Source: Nocardioides sp. T2.26MG-1
GTDB lineage: Bacteria > Actinomycetota > Actinomycetes > Propionibacteriales > Nocardioidaceae
Assembly: GCF_950101795.1 (NCBI RefSeq)
Contig: NZ_CATNLZ010000012.1
Coordinates: forward strand, 414,387 to 478,386
Reading direction: 5' to 3'
Length of the DNA: 64,000 nucleotides
Below the pieces are notes generated by a model. It was not told the DNA's origin. It did no database searches and saw only the letters and a list, made by a program, of their open reading frames with translations. How positions within the stretch are numbered: position 1 is the first letter of the stretch; every line of letters starts with the position of its first letter. Positions 45,401-53,975 of the stretch are shown in pieces. Made by a program: the position numbers and the translations under genes.

Positions 45401-46806
45401 TCCCGGGGCTGCCCTACGAGACCGAGCTCCCCGACCGGGTCGGCGTGCTGGTGCTGGGCTCGGGGCTGGCCGGGTGCGCCGCACTGCTGGCCGCCGCCGA
45501 GGCGGGGCAGTACGCCGTGCTGCTGGAGAAGACCGAGGCGATCGGCGGCTCGACCGTGCGGTCGGCCGGCCTCTCGGCGTACGCCGGAACCGACGAGCAG
45601 GCCGCCCAGGGCATCGCCGACTCCACCGAACTGCTCCGCAAGGACCTGCTCGAGACCGGCAAGCACCGCAACGACGAGGCGCTGGTCGACCTCTACTGCG
45701 CCCACCAGCTCGACACCTACCGGTGGCTGAAGGCACACGGAGTCCGGTACGGCGAGGTGCACGCCGCGTCCGGCCAGTCGGCACCCCGCTCCCACCCCAC
45801 CGACACCACCGCGATGCTGACGATGCTGCTCAAGGCGGCCGGCCGGCTCGGCGCCCGGCTGGTCATGGACACGCCCGCGCGGCGCCTGCTGCGCGAGGAC
45901 GGCCGGGTGGTCGGGGTCGAGGTCGCCGGTCCCGACGGACCGCACCGCATCGAGGCCGACGCGGTCGTGGTCGCCACCGGTGGCTTCTCGCAGGCACCCG
46001 AGCTGCTCGCGCGGTTCGCCCCCCAGATGGAGCACGCCCTGCGCGCCGGCGGGCCCGGCTGCACCGGCGACGGGCTGCTGATGGCGTGGCAGCTCGGCGC
46101 CGGCGTCGTGGACACGCCGTACGTCAAGGGCACCTACGGGATCTACCACCACCCGCACCCCGACGAGGACGGCACCGGCATCCTCGCGGTCTACAAGGGC
46201 GCGATCGCGGTCAACCGCGAGGGGCACCGCTTCGTCGACGAGTCGCTGCCCTACAAGGAGATCGGCGACGCCGCGCTCGCCCAGCCGGGCGTCACGACCT
46301 GGCAGGTCTTCGACGCGCAGGTGATGGCCGCGAGCAACGACGAGGTGCCGATCTACGAGTTCGCCGGGCGGGACCGCGCCGGCATGCTGCTGCGCGCCGA
46401 CACCGTCGCCGGCCTCGAGGCCGAGATCGGGCTGCCCGAGGGAACCCTGGTCGCGACCGTCGAGGACTACAACCGCCGCATCGCCGCCGGCGAGCCCGAC
46501 GCCCTCGGTCGCCGCGCGCTCTCCAGCAGCGTCGGCGACCTGCTCCCTCTCGAGCAGCCTCCGTTCTACGCCCATCCCTCCGGCACGGTCGTGCTCGCGA
46601 CGTACTGCGGGCTGACGGTCGACACCCGGATGCGCGTGCTGGACGTGTACGGCGAGCCCATCGAGCGGCTGTACGCCACGGGCGAGGTGGTCGGCGGCTT
46701 CCACGGCGCCGGCTACATGACCGGCACCTCGATCGGGAAGTCCGGCATCTTCGGCCGCCTCGCCGGCGCCCACGCGGCCGCCGAGGAGAGTGAGCTCGCA
46801 TGGTGA
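45397..46806 (+). CDS. Fumarate-reductase/3-ketosteroid-dehydrogenase-type flavoprotein 1
   Basis: A 469-residue FAD-binding oxidoreductase. Rossmann motif VLVLGSGLAGCAALLAAAEAG (~18-38), LLEKTEAIGGSTVRSAG, a mid-chain VVVATGGFSQAPELL and the C-terminal ATGEVVGGFHGAGYMTGTSIGKSGIFGRLAG are standard for this superfamily. It would introduce or remove a C=C bond next to a carbonyl. GTG 45397 overlaps the upstream stop (GTGA). Three such flavoproteins occur in this one operon, implying successive desaturation or reduction of an alicyclic or ketonic substrate. Confidence 0.85.
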   Translation: MIPGLPYETELPDRVGVLVLGSGLAGCAALLAAAEAGQYAVLLEKTEAIGGSTVRSAGLSAYAGTDEQAAQGIADSTELLRKDLLETGKHRNDEALVDLYCAHQLDTYRWLKAHGVRYGEVHAASGQSAPRSHPTDTTAMLTMLLKAAGRLGARLVMDTPARRLLREDGRVVGVEVAGPDGPHRIEADAVVVATGGFSQAPELLARFAPQMEHALRAGGPGCTGDGLLMAWQLGAGVVDTPYVKGTYGIYHHPHPDEDGTGILAVYKGAIAVNREGHRFVDESLPYKEIGDAALAQPGVTTWQVFDAQVMAASNDEVPIYEFAGRDRAGMLLRADTVAGLEAEIGLPEGTLVATVEDYNRRIAAGEPDALGRRALSSSVGDLLPLEQPPFYAHPSGTVVLATYCGLTVDTRMRVLDVYGEPIERLYATGEVVGGFHGAGYMTGTSIGKSGIFGRLAGAHAAAEESELAW

Positions 46807-47528
46807 GCCCGTTCGACCTCACCGGCCAGGTCGCGCTCGTCGTGGGCGCCGCGACCGGTGGCCTGGGCGAGCGGGCCGCCCGCGCGCTGGCCGGCCAGGG
46901 CGCGACCGTCGTCACCGCCGACCTCGACCCCGCCGACGTCGACCACGCCGTCGACGTCACCGACGAGGCCTCGGTCGACGCGCTGGTCGACCGGGTGCTG
47001 GCCGACCACGGGCGCCTCGACGTGCTCGTCAACGCCGCCGGGCTGATGCTCCGCAAGGCGTACGACGAGACCACGCTGGAGGAGTTCGACCGCGTGGTCC
47101 GGGTCAACCTCACCGGCACCTGGCTGGTCGACCGGGCCGCCGGACGGGTGATGGCCGCGGCCGGGAGCGGCCGGATCGTCAACCTCACCACGGTCTACGC
47201 CGAGCGCGTCGGCCCGGTGCCGGAGTCGGCGTACTACGCCTCCAAGGCGGGCGTCCTCAACGTGACCCGCGCGCTGGCGGCCGAGCTCGGCCCGCACGGC
47301 GTGACCGTGAACTGCCTGGCCCCCGGGGTGTTCTACCCCACCAAGATGACCGCCCCGCTGGGCGCCGACCCGGAGCGGCTCGGGTGGTTCGCCCAGCGCA
47401 CCATGCTCGGCCGCCTCGGCGACCCCGACCAGGACCTCGCCGGTCCCCTGCTCCTGCTGGCCTCGCCCGCCTCGTCGTACCTGACCGGTCAGGTCGTGTA
47501 CGTCGACGGCGGCTGGTCGGCCTGGTGA
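46800..47528 (+). CDS. Short-chain dehydrogenase/reductase
   Basis: A 242-residue classical SDR: cofactor motif GAATGGLGERAARAL (~14-28), NAAG at ~79, catalytic YYASKAG (~145-151) and C-terminal LTGQVVYVDGGWSAW. The usual catalytic Ser region reads NLTTVY, with Thr in place of Ser. Asp in VVTADLDP suggests NAD preference. ATG 46800 overlaps the flavoprotein stop by 7 bp. It probably interconverts a pathway alcohol and ketone. Confidence 0.88.
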   Translation: MVSPFDLTGQVALVVGAATGGLGERAARALAGQGATVVTADLDPADVDHAVDVTDEASVDALVDRVLADHGRLDVLVNAAGLMLRKAYDETTLEEFDRVVRVNLTGTWLVDRAAGRVMAAAGSGRIVNLTTVYAERVGPVPESAYYASKAGVLNVTRALAAELGPHGVTVNCLAPGVFYPTKMTAPLGADPERLGWFAQRTMLGRLGDPDQDLAGPLLLLASPASSYLTGQVVYVDGGWSAW

Positions 47529-47554
47529 CCCCCATCCACACACGAAGGAACCCC

Positions 47555-48151
47555 ATGACCGACTCCCGCAAGGCCCTGCTGCTCCTCGACTACCAGGTCG
47601 CGCTCTGCGAGGAGGGCCCGCACCTGCGGATGCCCCCGCTCGCCGCCCAGGTCGCCGAGCGCGACGTGCTCGCCACCGCCGAGCGGGTGCTCGACGCGGC
47701 CCGCGCCGCCGGCTGGCTGGTCGTGCACGTGCGGCTCGCCTTCGACCCGACGTACGTGCTGCGCACCAACCGGCTGGCCCGCTTCGACGCCTACCCCGAC
47801 CAGCGCGCGATGCTCGCCGACTCCCCCGAGGCCCAGATCGTGAAGGCCGTCGCGCCGCTGCCGGGCGAGCCGGTCGTCGACAAGGGCTGCGTCGACCCGT
47901 TCGTCGGCACGCCGCTGCTGCACGTGCTGGCCGCCGAAGGCGTCACCGAGGTCGTCCTGGGCGGCGTCGCGACCAACCTGGTCGTGGAGTCCGCGGCCCG
48001 GCACGCCAGCGACGCCGGCCTGCAGGTCACGGTGGTCGAGGACATGTGCGCGTCGTTCCGGCCGGACTTCCACGAGTTCTCCGTGCAGAACATGCTGCCG
48101 CTGTTCGCGACCGTCACCTCCTCGGCCGACATGCTGGGAGCCCTGGCATGA
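47555..48151 (+). CDS. Isochorismatase-like hydrolase lacking the usual cysteine
   Basis: A 198-residue isochorismatase-fold protein. The family Asp (LLLDYQVAL, ~11) and Lys (VVDKGCVDPF, ~110) are present, but the segment that normally reads TNVCVES is TNLVVES here, so the nucleophilic Cys is replaced by Val. Amidohydrolases of this family need that Cys, whereas true isochorismatases (EntB, PhzD) lack it and cleave vinyl ethers. A non-amidase role, such as enol-ether or hydration chemistry, is therefore more likely. ATG 47555 follows GAAGGAA. Overlaps the next gene (ATGA). Confidence 0.82.
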   Translation: MTDSRKALLLLDYQVALCEEGPHLRMPPLAAQVAERDVLATAERVLDAARAAGWLVVHVRLAFDPTYVLRTNRLARFDAYPDQRAMLADSPEAQIVKAVAPLPGEPVVDKGCVDPFVGTPLLHVLAAEGVTEVVLGGVATNLVVESAARHASDAGLQVTVVEDMCASFRPDFHEFSVQNMLPLFATVTSSADMLGALA

Positions 48152-49608
48152 GCACCGACGTCTTCGAGTACGACGTCGTGGTGGTCGGCGGCGGCGTCGC
48201 CGGCCTGACCGCTGCCTGCTCGGCCGCAGAGCACGGCGCCCGGGTCGCGCTCGTCGACCGGGCGACCGAGGCCGAGACCGGCGGCAACACCCGCTACACC
48301 GAGGCGTTCCTGCGGATGCGCTCGCTCGAGGAGACCGCCGACGGGCTCGAGGACACCCTGGTCGACGACTTCATGGGCCACCCCGACCCGAGCGTGACGA
48401 ACGAGGCCGCGGTCAACCCCGACCGCCGGTCCGCGCTCTACCGCTCCCACCACCTCGTCGACCCCGACTACGTCGCCGAGCTGGCCGCCGAGGCGCCGGG
48501 GACGCTGGCCTGGATGACCGGGCACGGCATGCGGTTCGACGTGCTGCCCACGCCGTTCCTCACCACCTCGACGACCCGGATGGCACCCGTCGGCGGCGGC
48601 CTCGCGATCGTCGAGACCATGGGCAAGGCCGCGCGCGGCCTCGGGGTGGAGTTCCACTTCGAGACCACCGCCCGGTCGCTGGTCGTCGACGCCGACGGCG
48701 GCGTCGCCGGCATCGCCGCCCGGACGCCGCGCGGCACCGTCGAGCTGCGGGGCCGCGTCGTGCTCGCCAGCGGCGGCTACCAGGGCAACGCCGAGCTGAT
48801 GGCCCGCTACCACGGGGGCCGGGCCCTCACCACGAGGCCGGTGGCCCGCGGCGGCGGCTACAACAAGGGCGAGGGCCTGGAGATGGCACTGGCCGTCGGC
48901 GCCGCCACCGCCGGCAACTTCTCGCTGTTCCACGCCGAGCCGGTCGACCCCCGCTCGGGCGAGCCCGAGGCCGCGATCTTCTGCTTCCCGCACGGGGTGC
49001 TGGTCAACGCCGCCGGCGAGCGGTTCGTCGACGAGGCCCGCGGGCCGGTCGACGCGTGGTACGAGCGCACCACCCGCGACATCCAGGCCCAGGAGCGCGG
49101 CGTCGCGTGGGTCGTGCTCGACCAGCAGGGCCTCGCGGTGCCGAACCTCCGGGCCGGCATCCGCACCGACAAGCCCGCGGTCACCGGCGCGACGCTCGCC
49201 GAGCTGGCCGGGCGCATCGGGGTGCCCGCGGACACGCTCGAGCGCACGGTCGCGGCGTACAACGCCGCCTGCCCCGACCCCGCCGGCTTCGACCACCGGG
49301 CACCCGACGGGCTGGCCACGACCGGGCTGGTCCCGGCCAAGTCCCACTGGGCCCGACCGATCACCGACGGGCCGTTCGAGGCCTACCCGATCATGGCCGC
49401 CAACGTGTTCACGTTCGGCGGGCTCAAGACCTCGGCGGCCGCCGAGGTCGTCGACCGCGACGGCCGCGCCGTCCCCGGCCTGTACGCCGCCGGCGAGCTG
49501 ACCGGGCTCTACTACTCCAACTACACCGGCTCGACCTCGGTGCTGCGGGGCGCGACGTTCGGCCGGATCGCGGGCCGCGAGGCCGCCACGAGCGGGGTGC
49601 GCGGATGA
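48148..49608 (+). CDS. Fumarate-reductase/ketosteroid-dehydrogenase-type flavoprotein 2
   Basis: A 486-residue FAD protein. DVVVVGGGVAGLTAACSAAEHGARVALVDRA (~9-39) binds FAD; GRVVLASGGYQGNAELMARY and the C-terminal TFGGLKTSAAAEVVDRDGRAVPGLYAAGELTGLYYSNYTGSTSVLRGATFGRIAG are typical of fumarate-reductase/tricarballylate-dehydrogenase (TcuA)-like enzymes. It probably oxidises or reduces a C=C bond in a carboxylated intermediate. ATG 48148 overlaps the previous stop; the following gene overlaps by 4 bp. Confidence 0.86.
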   Translation: MSTDVFEYDVVVVGGGVAGLTAACSAAEHGARVALVDRATEAETGGNTRYTEAFLRMRSLEETADGLEDTLVDDFMGHPDPSVTNEAAVNPDRRSALYRSHHLVDPDYVAELAAEAPGTLAWMTGHGMRFDVLPTPFLTTSTTRMAPVGGGLAIVETMGKAARGLGVEFHFETTARSLVVDADGGVAGIAARTPRGTVELRGRVVLASGGYQGNAELMARYHGGRALTTRPVARGGGYNKGEGLEMALAVGAATAGNFSLFHAEPVDPRSGEPEAAIFCFPHGVLVNAAGERFVDEARGPVDAWYERTTRDIQAQERGVAWVVLDQQGLAVPNLRAGIRTDKPAVTGATLAELAGRIGVPADTLERTVAAYNAACPDPAGFDHRAPDGLATTGLVPAKSHWARPITDGPFEAYPIMAANVFTFGGLKTSAAAEVVDRDGRAVPGLYAAGELTGLYYSNYTGSTSVLRGATFGRIAGREAATSGVRG

Positions 49609-50408
49609 GGATCTGGCACCAGAGCTTCACCGTGCTCGACGACGTGCCGCACTACCGCGACGCGCTGGCCCGGCACCTGTCCTCGCAGGCGGCACCCGGC
49701 ACGACCATCGACCTGCACGGCATGAGGCCGGGCACCTACCCGTCGGCGTACCCCGGCACCCACATCGGCCACGCCTACCTCGCCGGCCTGCACAAGGAGC
49801 AGTTCGTGCACGCGGCGCTGCGCGCGCAGGACGAGGGCTACGACGCGTTCCTGATCGCCACGATCCCCGACACGGCCTACGAGGAGGTGCGCTCGCTGGT
49901 CGACATCCCCGTCGTCGCGTTCGGCCACACCTCGCTGCTGATGGCGGGGATGCTCGGCGACCGGGTCGGCATCGTGAACTTCATCGCGGCGCTCACCCCG
50001 CAGCTGCGCCGCAACGTCCAGCACTACCGGCTGGAGTCGCTGGTCGGCCCGATCGTGCAGGTGGCGAAGGGCTTCACCGACGTGATGGCGGCGTACGCCG
50101 ACCCCGCGCCGCTGGTCGCTGCCTTCACCGACGCCGCCCGCCGCGCGATCGCCGAGGGGGCGAACGTGATCGTGCCGGGCGAGGGCCCGCTGAACGTGTT
50201 CCTCGCCGACCAGGGCGTGCACCGGGTCGGCGACGTGCCGGTGCTCGACTCGCTCGGCACCTGCGTGCGGGTGGCCGAGCTGCGCGCCGCACAGCACGCC
50301 GCGTCCGGGCTGCACCCCACGCGCGTGGGGTTCCACTCCTCGCAGCCGGCCCGCGACGCGGTCGATGCGGCCAGGAAGTTCTACGGGCTCCCGGAGGTGC
50401 TCGGATGA
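49605..50408 (+). CDS. Asp/Glu/hydantoin-racemase-superfamily protein lacking both catalytic cysteines
   Basis: A 267-residue protein of the Asp/Glu racemase fold (ALRAQDEGYDAFLIATIPDTAYEEVRSLVDIPVVAFGHTSLLMAGMLGDRVGIVN ... GANVIVPGEGPLNVFL). The two cysteines that act as acid/base in racemases and maleate isomerases are missing: the first site reads ATIPDT, the second VPGEGPLN. The only Cys, in LGTCVRVAEL, is in a different position. The protein may be a decarboxylase or isomerase with altered chemistry, or a binding protein. ATG 49605; 4-bp overlaps with both neighbours. Confidence 0.75.
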   Translation: MRIWHQSFTVLDDVPHYRDALARHLSSQAAPGTTIDLHGMRPGTYPSAYPGTHIGHAYLAGLHKEQFVHAALRAQDEGYDAFLIATIPDTAYEEVRSLVDIPVVAFGHTSLLMAGMLGDRVGIVNFIAALTPQLRRNVQHYRLESLVGPIVQVAKGFTDVMAAYADPAPLVAAFTDAARRAIAEGANVIVPGEGPLNVFLADQGVHRVGDVPVLDSLGTCVRVAELRAAQHAASGLHPTRVGFHSSQPARDAVDAARKFYGLPEVLG

Positions 50409-51766
50409 GCACGCACTGGGACCTCGAGGTGGACGTCGCGGTCGCGGGCGGTGGGGCGTGCGGGGTGATGGCGGCGCTGCGGGCCGCGCAGGACCCCGAC
50501 CTCGTCGTCGCGGTCTTCGAGCGGTCGGCCCGCGAGGGCTGCAACGCCGCGATCTCCAGCGGCAGCCTGGCCGCCGGCGGGACCCGCTTCCAGCGCGAGG
50601 CCGGGATCGTGGACTCCCCCGAGCAGCACGCCTCCGACATCCTCGCCGCGAGCGGCGACCACGAGTGGGCGCACGTCGTGCGCGCCCTGTGCGCGGTCGC
50701 CCCCGCCCTCGTCGAGTGGATCGCGGACGAGCTCGGCTACCCGGTCGAGATCGGCGTCGACATGCCTCGGGCCGGCATGTCGGTGCCGCGGCTGCACACC
50801 GACGTCGGTCGCCTCGGCGGCGGCCGGCTGATGGCGCACCTCCGCGCGGCCCTCGAGGCGCTGCCCAACGTCGCGTTCGTCGACGAGGCGCCGGCCGTCG
50901 ACCTGGTCGTCGAGGACGGCGCCGTCACCGGCCTCGTCGTCGAGCAGAACGGTGCCCGGCAGCGGGTCCGGGCCGGGGCGGTCGTGCTCGCCACCGACGG
51001 CTTCGCCGCCTCCCCGCAGCTGATGGCCGAGCACTGCAACGACCTCGGCGATCCGTTCTACGGCGGGGTCTCGACCGCCACCGGGTCCGCGATCCCGTGG
51101 CTCACCGACCTGGGAGCGACGTTCCGCAACATGGGGGCGTGTCTGCGCAGCGGTCTGGTCGTCGTCGGCCACGGCACCCGGGTCTCCCCCGCGCTGCAGT
51201 TCAACGGCGCGGTGCTCGTCGGCACCGACGGCCGGCGCTTCGTCGACGAGGAGGCCCACGGCTACTCCTCGATGGCCGCCGTGCTGCGCGCCCAGCCGGG
51301 CGAGCGGGCCGCGATGGTGTGGGACGCCGAGGCGATGGCCGCGACCCGGCACTCGGAGATGATGCGCGACTGCCTGGCCGCCGGAGCGATCCGCGACCTG
51401 GCCGACCTCGGCTCGCTCGCCGAGGCGCTGGGCGTCGGCGAGACGGCCGCGGCCGAGGCGCTCGAGCCGATCCCGGGCCGCCGGCGCCTGGCCGCGCCGT
51501 ACCACCTCGCCTGGGTGACGCACGGCGTGCTCGCCACCCAGGGCGGCGTCGTGGTCGACACCACCGGCCGGGTCCTCGACGCCGGCGGCGAGCCGGTGCC
51601 CGGCCTGTACGCCGGCGGCGGCACCGCCTGCGGCCTCGCCGGGCCGTCGTCGGGCGGGTACTCCTCGGGCAACGGCCTGCTCTCGGCGTTCGGGTTCGGC
51701 TGGATCATCGGCAATCACCTCGCCGCGCTCGAGTCACCGCGCCTGGCCGGGGTCACGCGGGGCTGA
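50405..51766 (+). CDS. Fumarate-reductase/ketosteroid-dehydrogenase-type flavoprotein 3
   Basis: A 453-residue FAD protein: VDVAVAGGGACGVMAALRAAQ (~9-29), FERSAREGCNAAISSGSLAAGGTR, VVLATDGFAASPQLMAEHC, C-terminal GLYAGGGTACGLAGPSSGGYSSGNGLLSAFGFGWIIGNHLA. It is the last gene of the seven-gene operon; its TGA abuts the stop of the convergent dehydrogenase gene (51767) with no spacer. It is divergent in sequence from the other two flavoproteins, so each probably handles its own step. Confidence 0.85.
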   Translation: MSTHWDLEVDVAVAGGGACGVMAALRAAQDPDLVVAVFERSAREGCNAAISSGSLAAGGTRFQREAGIVDSPEQHASDILAASGDHEWAHVVRALCAVAPALVEWIADELGYPVEIGVDMPRAGMSVPRLHTDVGRLGGGRLMAHLRAALEALPNVAFVDEAPAVDLVVEDGAVTGLVVEQNGARQRVRAGAVVLATDGFAASPQLMAEHCNDLGDPFYGGVSTATGSAIPWLTDLGATFRNMGACLRSGLVVVGHGTRVSPALQFNGAVLVGTDGRRFVDEEAHGYSSMAAVLRAQPGERAAMVWDAEAMAATRHSEMMRDCLAAGAIRDLADLGSLAEALGVGETAAAEALEPIPGRRRLAAPYHLAWVTHGVLATQGGVVVDTTGRVLDAGGEPVPGLYAGGGTACGLAGPSSGGYSSGNGLLSAFGFGWIIGNHLAALESPRLAGVTRG

Positions 51767-52657
51767 TCACCACCGGGGACGCAGGCTCTCGTAGACCCGG
51801 GCCAGCCCCTCCTTCCCGTGGCCGGCCGCGACCTGCCGGGCGACGAGCGCCTGGACGGCCGCGAGCGTCGACGCGTTCACGCCCTGCTCGTCACTGGCAC
51901 GCACGATGTGGGAGAGGTCGGAGAACTCCAGGCTCTGCTGCCCGGGGACGGTGTAGTCCCCACCGTCGATGACCTGGGCGTAGTGGGCGAACGCGCCCGC
52001 CATCGCGCTGATGAACGGGGAGGTCCGGGCCGCGAACTCCGCGGCCGGCATGCCCTCGGAGCCCACCATCGCCGCGCCGTGGAAGAAGCCCGCGAACATC
52101 TGGTACATCGCGGACAGCATCGCGAGGTCGACGAGCGATGCCATGCCTGCGTCCGTGCCCTCGAACGTGCTGGTGCCCCAGGTGGCGAGCAGGCCCTCGT
52201 GCGCGCCGTAGGCGGCACGCGAGCCGCTGTAGAAGATCTGCGCCTCCCGGCTGCCGATCATCTCCGGGACCGCCAGGACGGCGCCGTCCAGGTACTCGAC
52301 GTCGTGCGCCTCGGCCCACGACGCGAGCTCGCGCGCCTCGCCCGGGGTGGTGGTGGTGAGGTTGACCAGGGTCCGGCCACGGAGCTGTGCCACGACCGGG
52401 TCGAGGGTCTCGAGCACGGACGGGAACCGGAACAGGCAGGCCACGACCAGGTCGTGATGGGTCACCGCCTCCGCGACCGTGGCGGCCTCGGCTGCGCCGG
52501 CGTCGACCAGCGCGGCGCTGCGCCCCGGCGTCCGGTTCCACACGGTGACCGGGTGCCCGGCGCGGAGGAGGCGGGTGGCGAGCGCGGTGCCCATCGCGCC
52601 GGCGCCGAGCATGGTGACGCCGGCCGGTGCGTGCGGAGTTGCGGGTGTCGTTGTCAT
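51767..52657 (-). CDS. Imine-reductase-like/6-phosphogluconate-dehydrogenase-family NAD(P) oxidoreductase
   Basis: A 296-residue protein with N-terminal MLGAGAMGTALATRLLRAGHPVTVWNRTPGR (~15-45) and the C-terminal helical domain of beta-hydroxyacid dehydrogenases/imine reductases (LDGAVLAVPEMIGSREAQIFYSGS, FEGTDAGMASLVDLAMLSAMYQMFAGFFHGA). The usual catalytic Lys of 3-hydroxyisobutyrate dehydrogenases is not at the expected place; the position before LAMLSAMY is Asp (SLVDLAML), as in many imine reductases. ATG 52657. Divergent from the HxlR regulator, a common arrangement for HxlR-controlled oxidoreductases. Confidence 0.82.
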   Translation of the reverse strand: MTTTPATPHAPAGVTMLGAGAMGTALATRLLRAGHPVTVWNRTPGRSAALVDAGAAEAATVAEAVTHHDLVVACLFRFPSVLETLDPVVAQLRGRTLVNLTTTTPGEARELASWAEAHDVEYLDGAVLAVPEMIGSREAQIFYSGSRAAYGAHEGLLATWGTSTFEGTDAGMASLVDLAMLSAMYQMFAGFFHGAAMVGSEGMPAAEFAARTSPFISAMAGAFAHYAQVIDGGDYTVPGQQSLEFSDLSHIVRASDEQGVNASTLAAVQALVARQVAAGHGKEGLARVYESLRPRW

Positions 52658-52692
52658 GCCGCAAGGCTGGACAACGACCGGCCTCTGTCGGA

Positions 52693-52716
52693 AGTACGCA
52701 CTATTTACTGGGGTAC
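52693..52716. promoter_or_regulatory. Possible HxlR operator
   Basis: The 86-bp divergent gap holds an AT-rich patch with AGTAC (52693-52697), an inverted TACT (52706-52709) and a second GTAC (52713-52716). HxlR proteins typically bind such spaced half-sites in the gap between their own gene and the target; symmetry here is imperfect. Confidence 0.3.
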
Positions 52717-52743
52717 CCACCATTTCGTCAGCAAGGGACAGCC

Positions 52744-53124
52744 ATGGCCAAGCGACCGAGGTCCGGACCGTACGTCTGCGGGATCGATGCCGCGCTCGAT
52801 GTCGTGAGCGGCAAGTGGAAGGGCCTGGTCCTGTGGGAGCTGCACGCCCACGGCGTCCGCCGGTTCGCCGAGTTGCGCCGAGGGATCCCCGGCGTCAGCG
52901 AGAAGATGCTCGCCCAGCACCTGCGCGAGATGGAGGCCGACGGGCTCGTCCAACGCCGGGTCTACGCCGAGGTGCCACCCAAGGTCGAGTACTCGCTGAC
53001 CGACGCCGGCGCGTCCCTGAACCGCGCTCTGGGACCCCTCGGCGAGTGGGGCCGGGAACGACTGCGTCGGGACGGGCTCGATACCACGGCTGCCAGCGGC
53101 GAACCTGCAACCGAGCATGTCTAG
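52744..53124 (+). CDS. HxlR-family transcriptional regulator
   Basis: A 126-residue winged-HTH protein: CGIDAALDVVSGKWKGLVLWELHAHGVRRFAELRRGIPGVSEKMLAQHLREMEADGLVQRRVYAEVPPKVEYSLTDAG. The N-terminal Cys (C12) in front of the HTH is the redox/electrophile-sensing position in some members. ATG 52744 follows AGGGACAGCC. It probably controls the divergent imine-reductase-like gene. Confidence 0.9.
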   Translation: MAKRPRSGPYVCGIDAALDVVSGKWKGLVLWELHAHGVRRFAELRRGIPGVSEKMLAQHLREMEADGLVQRRVYAEVPPKVEYSLTDAGASLNRALGPLGEWGRERLRRDGLDTTAASGEPATEHV

Positions 53125-53133
53125 CGGCTACTC

Positions 53134-53153
53134 TCTAGAGAGTGATCTCTAGA
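53134..53153. promoter_or_regulatory. Perfect inverted repeat overlapping a start codon
   Basis: TCTAGAGA-GTGA-TCTCTAGA: 8-bp perfect arms, 4-nt spacer that contains the GTG start of the membrane-protein gene. A bound regulator would block both transcription and initiation; alternatively the annotated start is too far upstream. Confidence 0.5.
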
Positions 53154-53969
53154 ATTTTCGACAACACCCTCCCGGAGAGGCGGGCGACCGCGGTCGCGGC
53201 CGGCCTCACGATCCTCGCCGGCGCGGGGCAGGTCGCCGTGGGGTCGGCGGACTACGTCGACCGGATCGGACCGTCCTGGGGGCCACTGGCCGGCGGCCTC
53301 GCGACTCTCCTGACCGTGCTGGCCGGGCGATCGCGCAGGAGCCTGAGCGTCGTCGCGACCGTGCTCCTGCTGCCCTCGTGCGCTGCCACCGTGTTCCACG
53401 TCCTGCGCGCGACGGGGGCCATCCCGATGCCGGTCGACGTCCGTGGCGCGCTGGTGTCGGGGAGCGCCACGGTCACGCTGCTGCTGCTGTGGCGATGGTG
53501 CCGACCCCTGCGGACCACCGACGATCGTCCGTGGGAGACCCCGGCCTGGGTCGCGCTCCTCGGCGTCGCGGTCGCGCTCGTCTACCCGGCCGTCAAGACC
53601 TCCTGGGTCCTGGGCAGCACGTGGCTCGCTCCGCGGGGTCTCGAGCACCGGGTCGACGCAGAGTACGTCGCACCCGTCCTGCTCGTCGGACTCGGTACGG
53701 CGGCGACCCTGGTCGCGCTCCGCTGGTGGCGGACCGACGCCCCGCCGTTCGCGCACCCGGCGGCGGCCGCTGCCGGGCTCGCGCTGGTCAGCCTCGGGGT
53801 CGGCGGCCTGAACGCCACCGTCACCCACCCCGCGGACGAGGGGCCGACCCTGGCCGTGCTGGTCTACGGCAGCTGGCTCCTCTGGGGCCTGACGACGTTG
53901 GCCGTGGCCGGCCGGCTGTCCTCGCGCCGGAGGCTGCCGGCCGAGGCCCGCGTCCCGGCCGGTGCGTGA
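53142..53969 (+). CDS. Polytopic membrane protein of unknown function
   Basis: Up to 275 residues with about seven hydrophobic segments (e.g. AVAAGLTILAGAGQVAVG, WGPLAGGLATLLTVLAG, LSVVATVLLLPSCAATVFHVL, TPAWVALLGVAVALVYPAV, LAVLVYGSWLLWGLTTLAVAG). I recognise no family. GTG 53142 is the first start but lies inside an inverted repeat and has no clear ribosome site, so the true start may be internal. The TetR gene converges on it from the other side (6-bp gap). Confidence 0.65.
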   Translation: MISRIFDNTLPERRATAVAAGLTILAGAGQVAVGSADYVDRIGPSWGPLAGGLATLLTVLAGRSRRSLSVVATVLLLPSCAATVFHVLRATGAIPMPVDVRGALVSGSATVTLLLLWRWCRPLRTTDDRPWETPAWVALLGVAVALVYPAVKTSWVLGSTWLAPRGLEHRVDAEYVAPVLLVGLGTAATLVALRWWRTDAPPFAHPAAAAAGLALVSLGVGGLNATVTHPADEGPTLAVLVYGSWLLWGLTTLAVAGRLSSRRRLPAEARVPAGA

Positions 53970-53975
53970 CGCCGC

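Noticed and set aside
26305..52657. A cholesterol catabolic cluster
   Set aside because: Hsa-type enzymes are present, but no KshAB hydroxylase, Mce uptake genes or side-chain beta-oxidation genes are seen; three flavoproteins of the KstD superfamily alone do not establish a steroid substrate.
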